From Streptomyces sp. Tu6071 (GTDB taxonomy: Bacteria; Actinomycetota; Actinomycetes; Streptomycetales; Streptomycetaceae): a stretch of 64,000 nucleotides of DNA. The first letter of the stretch is position 1; each line of letters opens with the position of its first letter. The notes below the pieces were generated by a model, which was given only the letters and a program-made list of their open reading frames with translations, was not told where the DNA came from and ran no database searches. The stretch spans positions 2,751,445 to 2,815,444 of the forward strand of contig NZ_CM001165.1 in NCBI RefSeq assembly GCF_000213055.1, written 5' to 3'. The position numbers and the translations under genes were made by a program. Shown here piece after piece: positions 14,674 through 23,303 of the stretch.

Positions 14674-16581
14674 ATGAAGATGCGAAGTCTTGAAGGCGTC
14701 GGCCCGGGACCAATCCGGCTCAGCGGGGCGGTCATGACCCACCCCATCCGTATGGAGGCTGCTTCTCGCCTGGCAGAGGCGGACACGCTCGGACGGGTTT
14801 GCGTCGTGACAGACCCGGAGCCGGATGGTCCCCCGACAGCCCTGCGGTCCGCGGCCCTTGCCTGGCAGAGTGTTAACGAGGACGCCACCCATCACCTGGT
14901 GCTACAGGATGACGTCGTCCTGGCGGAGGGATTCTTCACCTACGCCGAACGCGTAGCGGCGGCCGTGCCCGATGAGGCTGTCGCCTTCTACGCAGGCTGG
15001 GAAGGGCGTACAGGCGCGGCACTTCGTATGGCCGCGCTTGCGGGGCAGGAATGGACGTATGCGATCGAAGAACACAGCCCATGCCTGGCTTTGATGCTCC
15101 CCGCCGATGTGGCACGCGGCTATACCGGCTACGCAGCCGAAGAAGGCCGGGGCTGGCCCTACGACGTAGTGATGCAGCGCTACCTCAACTCGCGCGGCGT
15201 TCCGATCAGAGTGTCCGTCCCAAGCACGGTCGACCACAGTGAAGTACCCAGCATCGCGGGAAACAGCACACACGGATGGCGTCAGTCCCCGCTGTTCACC
15301 CATCGCGCGCCGGAACCCACCACGTTTCGCTGCACGCAGTTCGCCACCGTTCCCTTCTACCAGTACGGGCTTGCACGAACGGCTCTGCGCCAGGACGCCC
15401 AAGCCCCTTGGCAGTACATCGAGACCGAGCGCTACCTGCAGCGGGTAGGACTGGGCGAACAAAGTTCGTCCGCGCTCGCGGCGGCAGGCTCTTCCCACTT
15501 GCCCGAACGGGTGACGAAGGCTGTGTGGGAAACAGCCTTCGCGATGGGGGCCGTGATTGCGTCGCTCACGGATGAGCTCCCCACTCGCGAAGTACTGCGC
15601 ACGGTACTGGACTCTGTGGGACCCGGGGGGCTCTGCGAGGACTACACCGCCGACGATCTGCGCGAGCTGATCCCGGCTGTTGGTGAACTCGCCCTGACAG
15701 CCTTTGAGGCAGGGCGCCGGGCCCAGCCGATGTCCGCTCCGCTCACAGAGACTGCTCGTGTGGCGGTCATTGCCGACGAGGACACGGCATTCAGTCGTCA
15801 CCTGACTGGGCTCTTGGGTGACCTCGGATACCGCGCCGCCAACCTGTCCGGCCCCCTCGACTCCGCGCAACTGAAGGACAGCGCCTTCGTAGTGCATCTG
15901 GGAACCCCCAGGGCGCACTCGCGGGTGCTCGCGGATGTCCTGTCGGTCGTCGAGGAGGCCGGTGTCGAACGGTTCGTCCACATCAGTTCGGCGGCCATCT
16001 ACCGAGGCCTGGATGCCACCACTTTCACCGAGGACCTGATCACCGGGCCTCCTGACGACGCCCAGGCCCGAGAGTGGTGGGAGCAGGAGGACCAGTGCCG
16101 TCGATGGGGCCGAGAGGCCGGTATTCCCGTACAGATCCTGCGGCTGGCCGAGCCGGTGGGACCGGGCGTCTTCGCCGAAGGAACAGCCGCGCGGTGGATT
16201 CACCGAGCCTGGACCAGGCGCCCTCTGTCGCTGGACCGTGGACGTCGACACCAGGTACTTGACCACGGAGACGTGGCAGGTGCCATCACCGCCCTCCTGG
16301 CTGCCCCGGCAGGTCAGACAGTGTTCAACGTCGCCTCGGAAACATACAGCGAAGAGGAACTGGCCGAGCTGGTGGCCGTGCTGGCCCGCCGAATGCCCTG
16401 GCACGACGCACCGACCGCGGCCGACCGTGGAGGGGTCATGTCCACCGAACTGGCCGAAAAAGAGCTCGGCTGGCACTCCGCGCTGCCGGCTCTGGGAGGC
16501 CTGCGCGCCTTGGCCCAATGGCTTGCCTGCGACGTACACGACGCCGTCACCGGGCTCCCGCAGATCGGCAGCGATGTCTGA
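14674..16581 (+). CDS. Glycosyltransferase-like domain fused to an NAD-dependent epimerase/dehydratase domain
   Basis: A 635-residue two-part protein. The first about 260 residues look like a glycosyltransferase: a V-L-Q-D-D-V motif at residues 76-81 resembles the acidic donor-site motif of GT25-like enzymes, followed by F-Y-A-G-W and a W-P-Y-D-V-V-M-Q-R segment. Residues about 360-630 are an extended short-chain dehydrogenase: V-A-V-I-A-D strand, F-V-H-I-S-S-A-A-I-Y, Q-I-L-R-L-A-E-P-V-G-P-G, and a C-terminal nucleotide-sugar pocket. The Rossmann glycine motif and the catalytic Y-x3-K are degenerate, so activity of this half is uncertain. AAAGGTG precedes the ATG. It overlaps the MFS gene start by 8 bases. 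The fusion is not one I recognise. Confidence 0.7.
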   Translation: MKMRSLEGVGPGPIRLSGAVMTHPIRMEAASRLAEADTLGRVCVVTDPEPDGPPTALRSAALAWQSVNEDATHHLVLQDDVVLAEGFFTYAERVAAAVPDEAVAFYAGWEGRTGAALRMAALAGQEWTYAIEEHSPCLALMLPADVARGYTGYAAEEGRGWPYDVVMQRYLNSRGVPIRVSVPSTVDHSEVPSIAGNSTHGWRQSPLFTHRAPEPTTFRCTQFATVPFYQYGLARTALRQDAQAPWQYIETERYLQRVGLGEQSSSALAAAGSSHLPERVTKAVWETAFAMGAVIASLTDELPTREVLRTVLDSVGPGGLCEDYTADDLRELIPAVGELALTAFEAGRRAQPMSAPLTETARVAVIADEDTAFSRHLTGLLGDLGYRAANLSGPLDSAQLKDSAFVVHLGTPRAHSRVLADVLSVVEEAGVERFVHISSAAIYRGLDATTFTEDLITGPPDDAQAREWWEQEDQCRRWGREAGIPVQILRLAEPVGPGVFAEGTAARWIHRAWTRRPLSLDRGRRHQVLDHGDVAGAITALLAAPAGQTVFNVASETYSEEELAELVAVLARRMPWHDAPTAADRGGVMSTELAEKELGWHSALPALGGLRALAQWLACDVHDAVTGLPQIGSDV

Positions 16582-17986
16582 TCAGACGGCGGATGAGAAG
16601 CCGCAGCAGGCGCTGGACGCGGAAGCCGACACAGCGCAAGAGGGCTTGTTCTCCCGCCACTACGCGGTGGCAACACTCAGCTTTGCCGCCACAATGTTCC
16701 TGACCGGATTCACCGCCCTGGCCGTGGTGCCTACCCTGCCGACGGCAGCCGACGCCCTCGACGGCGTGTCGCTGTTCCCGCTGGTTACCGGCTGTTTTGT
16801 GGCAGCGAGTCTGCTGGGTGGGGTCCTGGGCGGCAACTGGGCTGACCGTTCCGGGGCTCGTCGGCCCCTGGCAACGGGCATGGCACTGACGGTGGTCACA
16901 CTCCTGGTAGCCGCTACGAGTACCTCGATCTGGCAGCTCGCCCTTGGTCGGTTCCTGGACGGCTTGGCAGCCGGCATGGTGGCCGTGTCCGTCAACACGG
17001 CCATCGGTGAAACCTATCCGGACCGTCTACGGCCACGCGCTTTGGCCCTCATGAGCACCAGTTGGATCATTCCGTCCTTGACGGGACCTCCGTTGGCCGG
17101 AGTGGTAACCGAAGCTTGGTCGTGGCGAGCAGTGTTCTACGGCCTGGCCGTACTGACACTCCTGCCTGCCATCGCGCTGGGCATCGTGTTGCGCGGCCGC
17201 GCCTGGGCAGTGGCGCACGAGCATGTGGAAACCCTTCCCAAACGCCCCGCCGTGCTGGTCGCCGCCACGGTCAGCGTAGGTGCGGCGCTCGGACAGTACG
17301 GCGTATCGGGCTGGGACGTGCGGCACGCCGTCTTCACCGTCGCGGGGATGACCGTGCTCGTATTGCTGGCGCCCCGCCTCCTGCCCGCCGGTACCTGGCG
17401 GGCTGTACAGGGACTTCCTGCCACCGTGCTCCTACGAGGTCTGGGGTCCGGCGTCTTCTTCACACTCGAGGCCTTCGTCCCGCTGATGCTGGTCAGCCAT
17501 CGCCACGTCTCCGCCGTCCTGATCGGTTTCATCTTCACCAGCGCATCCGTGGTCTGGGCAGGCGCCTCCTGGGTGCAGGGCCGGGTACTGGAAAACTGGC
17601 CCCGTCACCGGCTGGTAGGTGCAGGGGCCCTGGTGCAGGCCACGGCCGTCGCCGTAGCCGTAGCCGGAACGCTCCCCGGGGTCCCCGCCCTGACCGCTGC
17701 CGCAGCCATGCCGCTCGCCGCCGTCGGTATGGGCCTGCTGGAACCCTCTCTGATCGTGCTCTCACTAGTCCACAGCTCAGCCGGCGACCGCGGCTATGCC
17801 AGCGGCGCCATGCAGTCCAACCAGAACCTGGGGCAAATTCTCATCCTCGGGCTAGCCGCCGCTGCGCTCAACATCACCCTGGCCTTTGGCACCACGGGTC
17901 TGGCGGGCTACACCACCGCCTTCGGACTCCTCCTGCTGCCAAGCCTTCTGCTGATCGTGCTGTCCGGGCGCACACGTCAACACTGA
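16574..17986 (+). CDS. MFS exporter of the island
   Basis: A 470-residue major facilitator protein with 12 or more predicted membrane segments. The signature loop between segments 2 and 3 reads G-G-N-W-A-D-R-S-G-A-R-R, with a second-half counterpart region around S-W-V-Q-G-R. It overlaps the upstream fusion gene by 8 bases, so it is part of the same operon. It is close in layout to the chromosomal MFS at 24392-25870: both share L-L-P-x-G-T-W-R-A and F-V-P-L-M-L-V segments. In the island its likely job is product export and self-protection. Confidence 0.88.
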   Translation: MSDQTADEKPQQALDAEADTAQEGLFSRHYAVATLSFAATMFLTGFTALAVVPTLPTAADALDGVSLFPLVTGCFVAASLLGGVLGGNWADRSGARRPLATGMALTVVTLLVAATSTSIWQLALGRFLDGLAAGMVAVSVNTAIGETYPDRLRPRALALMSTSWIIPSLTGPPLAGVVTEAWSWRAVFYGLAVLTLLPAIALGIVLRGRAWAVAHEHVETLPKRPAVLVAATVSVGAALGQYGVSGWDVRHAVFTVAGMTVLVLLAPRLLPAGTWRAVQGLPATVLLRGLGSGVFFTLEAFVPLMLVSHRHVSAVLIGFIFTSASVVWAGASWVQGRVLENWPRHRLVGAGALVQATAVAVAVAGTLPGVPALTAAAAMPLAAVGMGLLEPSLIVLSLVHSSAGDRGYASGAMQSNQNLGQILILGLAAAALNITLAFGTTGLAGYTTAFGLLLLPSLLLIVLSGRTRQH

Positions 17987-18035
17987 GCCCCCAGCCAGCA
18001 CCCACTCCACATGCCCCCCGTCGGAAAGAGAAACC

Positions 18036-19298
18036 GTGCGCAACGATCTCGTTGTCATAGGCCTGGGCTACGTCGGACTGCCACTGGCGCTTGAGGCGAC
18101 CCGTGCTGGACTGACTGTCACCGGACTCGACCGTGACCCCGCCACCGTCACCTCGCTCAACGACGGCGTATCGCATGTCGACGACATCAGCAACAACGAT
18201 GTCAGCGAGATGCTCAAGGCTCACTTCACCGCCACTCACGACGAGAGCGTCATCGCGGATGCCGCCGTTGTTGTGGTGTGTGTACCCACGCCCTTGTCCC
18301 CGCATGGCGGTCCGGACCTGACCATGGTGGAGAGCGCATGCATCTCGATCAGCCGCCATCTGCGTCCCGGCACGTTGGTAGTCCTGGAATCGACCACCTA
18401 CCCGGGCACCACCGACGAGGTAGTGCGCCCGATACTTGAGAGTTCGGGCCTCGCTGCCGGAACCGATTTCCACCTCGCCTTCTCCCCCGAACGCGTCGAC
18501 CCGGGCAATCGGCTCTTCGGAATCCGCAACACTCCCAAGGTCGTCGGCGGCCACACCCCCGATTGCACGAGTGCCGCTGCCTCGTTCTACGGGAAATTCG
18601 TCGACGAGATCGTACAGTCCGCAGGAACCCGCGAAGCCGAGATGGCCAAGCTCATCGAGAACACATACCGTCACGTCAACATCGCGCTGGTGAACGAGAT
18701 GGCCGTGTTCTGCCATGAACTCGGCATCGACCTGTGGAACGCCATCGACTGCGCAGCCACCAAACCCTTCGGCTTCCAGGCATTTCGCCCCGGACCGGGC
18801 GTCGGCGGCCACTGCATACCCATCGATCCAAATTACCTCGCGCACAAGGTGCGCACCCTCGGCTACCCCTTCCGCATGGTCGAACTGGCACAAGAAATCA
18901 ACACCAGAATGCCCAGATATGTGGTCGAACGCGCCCAGCAGCTCCTTGACCGGTCCGGAAAGACGCTCGGCGGAGCCACTGTCTTGCTGATGGGGGTGAC
19001 ATACAAGGCCGACATCGCCGACCAGCGAGAGACCACGGCCAGGCACGTGGTACAGCGCCTTCGTGCGCTCGGTGCCGAAGTCATCTTCCACGACCCCTAC
19101 GTGCCCGTCTGGGAGGTCGACGGTATCCCGGTGAAGGCCGCCGCAGGGGATCTGATCAAGGCTCTGGCGAGTGCGGACCTGGTGATCCTTCTCCAGCAAC
19201 ACCGATCGTACGATCTGGACCAGATCGAGCAGCACGCACCGCTCCTGCTCGATACCAGAGGATCCGCCCACGCAATGGCCCACGTCGAGCGCCTGTAA
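18036..19298 (+). CDS. Nucleotide-sugar 6-dehydrogenase (UDP-glucose/UDP-ManNAc dehydrogenase family)
   Basis: A 420-residue NAD-dependent enzyme that oxidises C6 of a nucleotide sugar to the uronic acid in two steps. Visible features are the Rossmann motif G-L-G-Y-V-G (residues 9-14), V-P-T-P, the E-S-T-T-Y-P-G loop, the K-L-I-E-N-T-Y-R-H-V-N region, and the catalytic cysteine Cys260 in G-G-H-C-I-P-I-D-P. The C-terminal domain carries G-V-T-Y-K-A-D-I. The G-G-H-C-I-P-x-D-P form is typical of WecC-like members acting on amino-sugars, but the exact substrate cannot be fixed. GGAAAGAG precedes the GTG at 18036. It lies 49 bases after the exporter gene. With the AsnB-type enzyme downstream it could supply a uronate for amidation. 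Confidence 0.9.
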   Translation: MRNDLVVIGLGYVGLPLALEATRAGLTVTGLDRDPATVTSLNDGVSHVDDISNNDVSEMLKAHFTATHDESVIADAAVVVVCVPTPLSPHGGPDLTMVESACISISRHLRPGTLVVLESTTYPGTTDEVVRPILESSGLAAGTDFHLAFSPERVDPGNRLFGIRNTPKVVGGHTPDCTSAAASFYGKFVDEIVQSAGTREAEMAKLIENTYRHVNIALVNEMAVFCHELGIDLWNAIDCAATKPFGFQAFRPGPGVGGHCIPIDPNYLAHKVRTLGYPFRMVELAQEINTRMPRYVVERAQQLLDRSGKTLGGATVLLMGVTYKADIADQRETTARHVVQRLRALGAEVIFHDPYVPVWEVDGIPVKAAAGDLIKALASADLVILLQQHRSYDLDQIEQHAPLLLDTRGSAHAMAHVERL

Positions 19299-19350
19299 CG
19301 CAGAACTGTCTGTCTCAAAGAGTCTCTTTCAACTACTGCGGGGATGACCC

Positions 19351-21192
19351 ATGTGTGGAATTGCCGGCTGGCTTGACTTCGCGCGCGACGTGACTCAACA
19401 CAGGTCTGTCGCCGAGGCGATGACCATGACGATGACGCGACGCGGCCCAGACGCCAGCGGCCTCTGGCTCGGTGAACACGTAGCACTCGGGCACAGGCGC
19501 CTGTCCGTCATCGACCTGGAAGGCGGATGCCAGCCCATGGCAACCGAGAAAGGGTCGGCACCCCAAGTCGTATTGACCTACAGCGGAGAGACGTACAACT
19601 TCCAGGAACTCCGCTCCCAGCTCCAGTCGATGGGACACCACTTCGATACGCGGAGCGATACTGAGGTGGTCCTGCGCGCCTACCAGGAATGGGGGGCCGA
19701 GTTCGTCCACCGCCTTGAGGGCATCTATGCCTTTGCCATCTGGGACGAACGCCGTCAAGAACTGGTCCTCGTCCGGGATCGCATGGGCGTCAAGCCGCTT
19801 TACTACGCGATCACACCCACCGGAGTGCTCTTCGGCTCCGAGCCGAAAGCCATCCTTGCCCACCCGGACTTCCAGCCGGTTCTCGACGCTGACGGCCTGC
19901 GCGACATCCTCTCCGTCGCAAAGGTACCAGGGAACGCCATATTCCAGGGGATGAGGGAACTTCCTCCAGGAAGCACTCTCACGGTAAATCGGTCCGGTGC
20001 CACGGAACGGATCTACTGGCGCCTTCGTATAGCGGAACACCCCGACTCACTCGACCACACCATCCAGACGGTGCGCGACATGCTAGAGACAATCGTGACA
20101 CAGCAGATGGTGGCCGACGTGCCGCTGTGCACCTTGCTGTCCGGTGGACTGGACTCCAGCTCCCTCACCGCGCTGGCCGCCAAGGCAGCTCGCGAGCAAG
20201 GGATACGCGGTATCCGGTCCTGCTCGGTGAGCGACTCCGACCCCGAGCACACGAGCAACACACCGGCCAACGACGACCACGTATATGCTCGCCTGCTCGC
20301 CGACCACGTCGGCTCCACCCACAGCGAGCTCCCACTCAACACGGACAACCTCCTCAATCCGGAGCTACGAGCGTCCGTTCTGGCTGCCTACGATCTGCCG
20401 ATTGCCAAGGGGGATGAACACGCCTCTCTCCAACTGCTCTTCGCCGGCGTCCGCCAGCACTCCACCGTCGCTCTCTCGGGGGAGTGCGGAGACGAAGTAT
20501 TCGGCGGTTATCGCTGGCAGCGCGAACGCGATTCGGTCTTCTCCGGCACATTCCCTTGGGTGCATGACGGCCGGGACGCCTATCGGGGCAACGGCGACCT
20601 CTTTGATCCCGACCTCATCGCGAAGCTTGACCTGAACGTTTACGAACGCGATTGCTACAGCACGGCAATCGCCGAAATCGCCGCGCGCGAGCACTTGAAG
20701 GATCCCGAAGAAGCCCGCTACCGCGAAGCCACGTATCTGGCGCTTACACGGCACGCCCAGGTGCTGTTCGATCGCAAGGACCGCATGAGCATGGCGTGCG
20801 GCCTCGAAGTCCGTGTCCCCTTCGCCGACCACAAGCTGGTCGAATACACCTTCAACGTTCCATGGTCCATGAAGACCTTCGACGGCAGGGAGAAGAGCCT
20901 GCTCCGCGCATCGATGAAGGACCTGCTTCCGAAAGCAGTCGCCCAGAGGATCAAAGCCCCCTACCCGTCGATCCGGGATGGCGCCTACGACCGCGGCCTC
21001 CGGCAACGGCTGGCCGAGGTCATTTGCACCGCTGAGAGCCCGATCGCCCCGCTGCTCTCCACACAGCTGCGGCAGGCAGTGTCCAAGCACGGAGCATCCG
21101 CCTTGGCGGGGACCATAAGCCGGGCAGCGTTGGAGACGGCGCTCCAACTCGACGCCTGGCTGCGTACCTACAGCGTAAAAATCGCACTCTGA
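19351..21192 (+). CDS. asnB: AsnB-type glutamine-dependent amidotransferase (asparagine synthase family)
   Basis: A 613-residue protein of class B asparagine synthetase architecture. The N-terminal glutaminase has nucleophile Cys2 (M-C-G-I-A-G-W), R-R-G-P-D and S-x-E-T-Y-N motifs. The synthetase domain has the PP-loop S-G-G-L-D-S-S at residues 264-270 and a later G-D-E-V-F-G-G-Y-R. It makes ammonia from glutamine and uses ATP to turn a carboxylate into an amide. Sitting last in a sugar-tailoring operon, it is more likely to amidate the pathway product or its uronic acid than to make free asparagine, as homologues do in moenomycin and uronamide O-antigen pathways. Lasso-peptide cyclases belong to the same family, but no protease/leader partner is present. 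Confidence 0.88.
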   Translation: MCGIAGWLDFARDVTQHRSVAEAMTMTMTRRGPDASGLWLGEHVALGHRRLSVIDLEGGCQPMATEKGSAPQVVLTYSGETYNFQELRSQLQSMGHHFDTRSDTEVVLRAYQEWGAEFVHRLEGIYAFAIWDERRQELVLVRDRMGVKPLYYAITPTGVLFGSEPKAILAHPDFQPVLDADGLRDILSVAKVPGNAIFQGMRELPPGSTLTVNRSGATERIYWRLRIAEHPDSLDHTIQTVRDMLETIVTQQMVADVPLCTLLSGGLDSSSLTALAAKAAREQGIRGIRSCSVSDSDPEHTSNTPANDDHVYARLLADHVGSTHSELPLNTDNLLNPELRASVLAAYDLPIAKGDEHASLQLLFAGVRQHSTVALSGECGDEVFGGYRWQRERDSVFSGTFPWVHDGRDAYRGNGDLFDPDLIAKLDLNVYERDCYSTAIAEIAAREHLKDPEEARYREATYLALTRHAQVLFDRKDRMSMACGLEVRVPFADHKLVEYTFNVPWSMKTFDGREKSLLRASMKDLLPKAVAQRIKAPYPSIRDGAYDRGLRQRLAEVICTAESPIAPLLSTQLRQAVSKHGASALAGTISRAALETALQLDAWLRTYSVKIAL

Positions 21193-21762
21193 CGGCCTGA
21201 AGCAAGTCGCAGCCCACGCATGGGAAGGTGCTCCTTTCGTCGCCCCGTCGCTCCGCCGCCAGGTCTGTACCGTGAACACGTGCCAGTACCGGCACGCGCT
21301 GCGGGGCGGTAGCGGCTCTGGCGAGGGAGCCGGAGCCGCTGTGAAGAGCCTTCGGCTCTCGAGGCAACGGTTGATCGAATCCATCCGCGCGTGCTGTCCG
21401 ACAGCACCCGACGACAAGCAGCCGACCCCGAGCGGTCACCTCGTCAGGCGTTCTGAGAAGGGGGCTCTTCGGGGTGGTGAGGGGCCGGCCGATCCGGACC
21501 GGCGTGAGGGACGTGGCGCTGCGGATCACGGATGGTCCGGGGGTGCTGTTCGGCGCGGCCGGGGCGGGAGCGGAACCGCCGTGGCGTGTCTCGGCGGGCG
21601 AAGCAGGCTCCGGTGCCGCTCCCGGCGGGTCGGTGGCTGATGCGCGCGGTCCACGGGGCGGGCAGGGACTGGTCAAGAGGTGCGGTGCGCCGCCTGATCG
21701 CCGGGCCTCGCGTCCCCGCCCGTACCTCGCGACGCCCCGCGCCGGGCCGGTACCTTCGCCGC
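21193..21762. other. Right border of the island, no gene recognised
   Basis: About 570 bases where composition returns to high GC. Apart from the double hairpin nothing is recognised. Open frames on both strands are compositionally biased. No tRNA, integrase or attachment-like direct repeat is seen, so the island border is undefined. Confidence 0.45.
21311..21359 (+). terminator. Double hairpin downstream of the island operon
   Basis: Two consecutive perfect hairpins: AGCGGCTC...GAGCCGCT (21311-21340, 14-base loop) and AGAGCC-TTC-GGCTCT (21345-21359). They lie about 120-170 bases past the asnB stop. No T-run follows, as is common for Streptomyces terminators. Confidence 0.55.
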
Positions 21763-22092
21763 ATGGCCGACTCCCCGGATTTCCTCATCGTGCTCACCAC
21801 CACCGACTCCGAGGACCGTGCGCGGCGGCTCGCCGCGCGGGCCGTCGAGTCGCGGCTCGCCGCGTGCGCGCAGATCGACGGGCCGCTCACCAGCGTCTAC
21901 CGCTGGGAGGGCGAGATCGCGACGGACACCGAGTGGCGCGTCACGTACAAGACGACGGCCGCGCGCTATGCGGCCCTGGAGGCCCGCATCAAGGCCGAAC
22001 ACACCTACGACACGCCGGAGATCATCGCGCTGCCGCTCACGGGCGGCAGCGCGGAGTACCTGGCGTGGGTGGCGGAGGAGACCCGGGAATGA
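21763..22092 (+). CDS. cutA: CutA-family divalent cation tolerance protein
   Basis: A 109-residue small trimeric PII-like protein linked to divalent metal tolerance in other bacteria. It has the family's L-T-T-T-D-S-E-D-R-A-R start, the A-A-C-A-Q-I segment, Y-R-W-E-G-E-I, and the C-terminal E-H-T-Y-D-T-P-E-I-I-A-L-P motif. The ATG at 21763 gives the normal length; longer reads upstream are not conserved. No clear ribosome site precedes it. Confidence 0.92.
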   Translation: MADSPDFLIVLTTTDSEDRARRLAARAVESRLAACAQIDGPLTSVYRWEGEIATDTEWRVTYKTTAARYAALEARIKAEHTYDTPEIIALPLTGGSAEYLAWVAEETRE

Positions 22093-22618
22093 GGCCCGTC
22101 GAGTCCTCTCCGCGCCGCTGAAGCCCGCGTGTTGAGCGATTTGGACATGAACCGGCCCGTCCACGGGGGGAGTTGCGCTCCATTCCGCGCCCCTGCCCAC
22201 GGAGAAGCATCCGGGGCGTCCCGGGCCGGCCCAGCCACTGACCGAACCAGCCACTGACCGGCCCCGGCCACAGCGCGGACATGGCGCGGCCCGCCGGGCT
22301 GGGGCGCGGGGACGGTGGGGCGGCTGAAGGTGCGAGCCCGTTTCGACGGACAGCGGGGCGCACGTGCCGGTACGGGAGAAGGCGGAGCCCCCGAGGGCGG
22401 CCGACTACGCGGCTGAAGGTGGCTCCGTACCCGTACCCGTACCCGGCCCGGAACCGAGTCCGCGAGCCCACGCCACCCCGGACCGGCCCCCGCACCCGCA
22501 CCCGCACCCGCACCCGCACCCGCACCCGCACCCGATCCTCGACGAGCCCGACCCTGCACCCAAGCCCGCCCACGTACCCGGGCCCGATCCCGCACCCGAG
22601 CCCCCCACCCAAGTCCCC
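22093..22618. other. Intergenic region with hexanucleotide repeats
   Basis: About 525 bases after cutA and before the convergent TetR gene. It holds about seven tandem CGCACC units (about 22490-22534) and an earlier run of CCCGTA units (about 22427-22446). No gene is supported. Confidence 0.5.
22490..22534. repeat. Tandem hexanucleotide repeat (CGCACC)n
   Basis: About seven perfect copies of the 6-base unit in non-coding DNA. Copy number is likely to vary between strains. Confidence 0.8.
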
Positions 22619-23200
22619 CTACCCCCCGTCCCCCCACTCCCCCAGCACCCGCTCCAAGTCCCCCACCGCCGTCGTCACGCACTCCGTGAAGTCCGGCTCC
22701 GGGTCGGTGGGAGTGAGCCAGTGGGTGAAGGCTTGTTCGTACATGGTCAGGGCGAGGCGTACCAGGTAGGCGGCCTGGCGTGGTGGGGTGCCGCGGGCGG
22801 TGAGGAGGTCGCGGAGGAGGTCGTCGAGCGTCGCCGTCTTCAGGACCTCGCGCTCGCGCAGTTCCGGGTTCGCCGTCACGACGCGGTGGCGGGTGCGGGC
22901 GGTCTCGCGGTCCTCGGGGAAGAAGCGCGCGGTGCCCGTGAGCGCGTCGACGAGGAGCGGCCAGGGCCGGATTCCGGGGGGCGCCTCCGTCACGTACTGC
23001 TCCAAGTGGCCCACGAGGAGCGGCGTGCCGCCGAAGAGCGCCTCACGCTTGTCCGGGAAGTACCGGAAGAACGAGCGCTTCATGAGGCCCGCGCGCTCCG
23101 CGATGTCCGCGACGGTCGTGCCGTCGTAACCGCGCTCGGCGAACAGTTCCAGCGCGGCCTTCTCCAGGCGCGTCCGCGCGTCGGGCTCCCATCGTGGCAT
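22619..23200 (-). CDS. TetR-family repressor
   Basis: A 193-residue regulator. Residues about 8-55 are the TetR helix-turn-helix: L-E-K-A-A-L-E-L-F-A-E-R-G-Y-D-G-T-T-V, D-I-A-E-R-A-G, and R-S-F-F-R-Y-F-P-D-K. The rest is an all-helical ligand and dimer domain. It is divergent from a quinone-oxidoreductase-type gene, and two matching 19-bp dyad sites lie between them. The simplest reading is that it represses both itself and the oxidoreductase until an electrophile or other ligand binds. Confidence 0.9.
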   Translation of the reverse strand: MPRWEPDARTRLEKAALELFAERGYDGTTVADIAERAGLMKRSFFRYFPDKREALFGGTPLLVGHLEQYVTEAPPGIRPWPLLVDALTGTARFFPEDRETARTRHRVVTANPELREREVLKTATLDDLLRDLLTARGTPPRQAAYLVRLALTMYEQAFTHWLTPTDPEPDFTECVTTAVGDLERVLGEWGDGG

Positions 23201-23236
23201 GCCGGAATCCTACGGCGGCGCACTCGGAGGGACCCC

Positions 23237-23279
23237 GATGACACCTGGTGTTATCGTTGCGAAGACATCAAGTGTCATC
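23237..23279. promoter_or_regulatory. Two 19-bp TetR-type operator sites
   Basis: Site 1 (23237-23255) is GATGACACCTGGTGTTATC and site 2 (23261-23279) is GAAGACATCAAGTGTCATC. They share the consensus GAwGACAyCwrGTGTyATC, each is a near-perfect dyad, and their centres are 24 bases apart. They lie in the divergent promoter between the tetR-type gene and the oxidoreductase gene, the expected place for autoregulation. Confidence 0.75.
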
Positions 23280-23303
23280 ACTGTGAGTCCTGGGAGGCTG
23301 CTC

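Noticed and set aside
19351..21192. AsnB-type protein as a lasso-peptide cyclase with the 44-codon ORF as precursor
   Set aside because: No B1/B2 leader-binding or protease gene is present, the small peptide lacks a ring-forming Gly/Ala/Ser plus Asp/Glu pattern, and canonical AsnB residues are all kept.
22490..22534. CRISPR-like array
   Set aside because: It is a simple 6-base tandem repeat without spacers. No CRISPR array is seen anywhere in the window.
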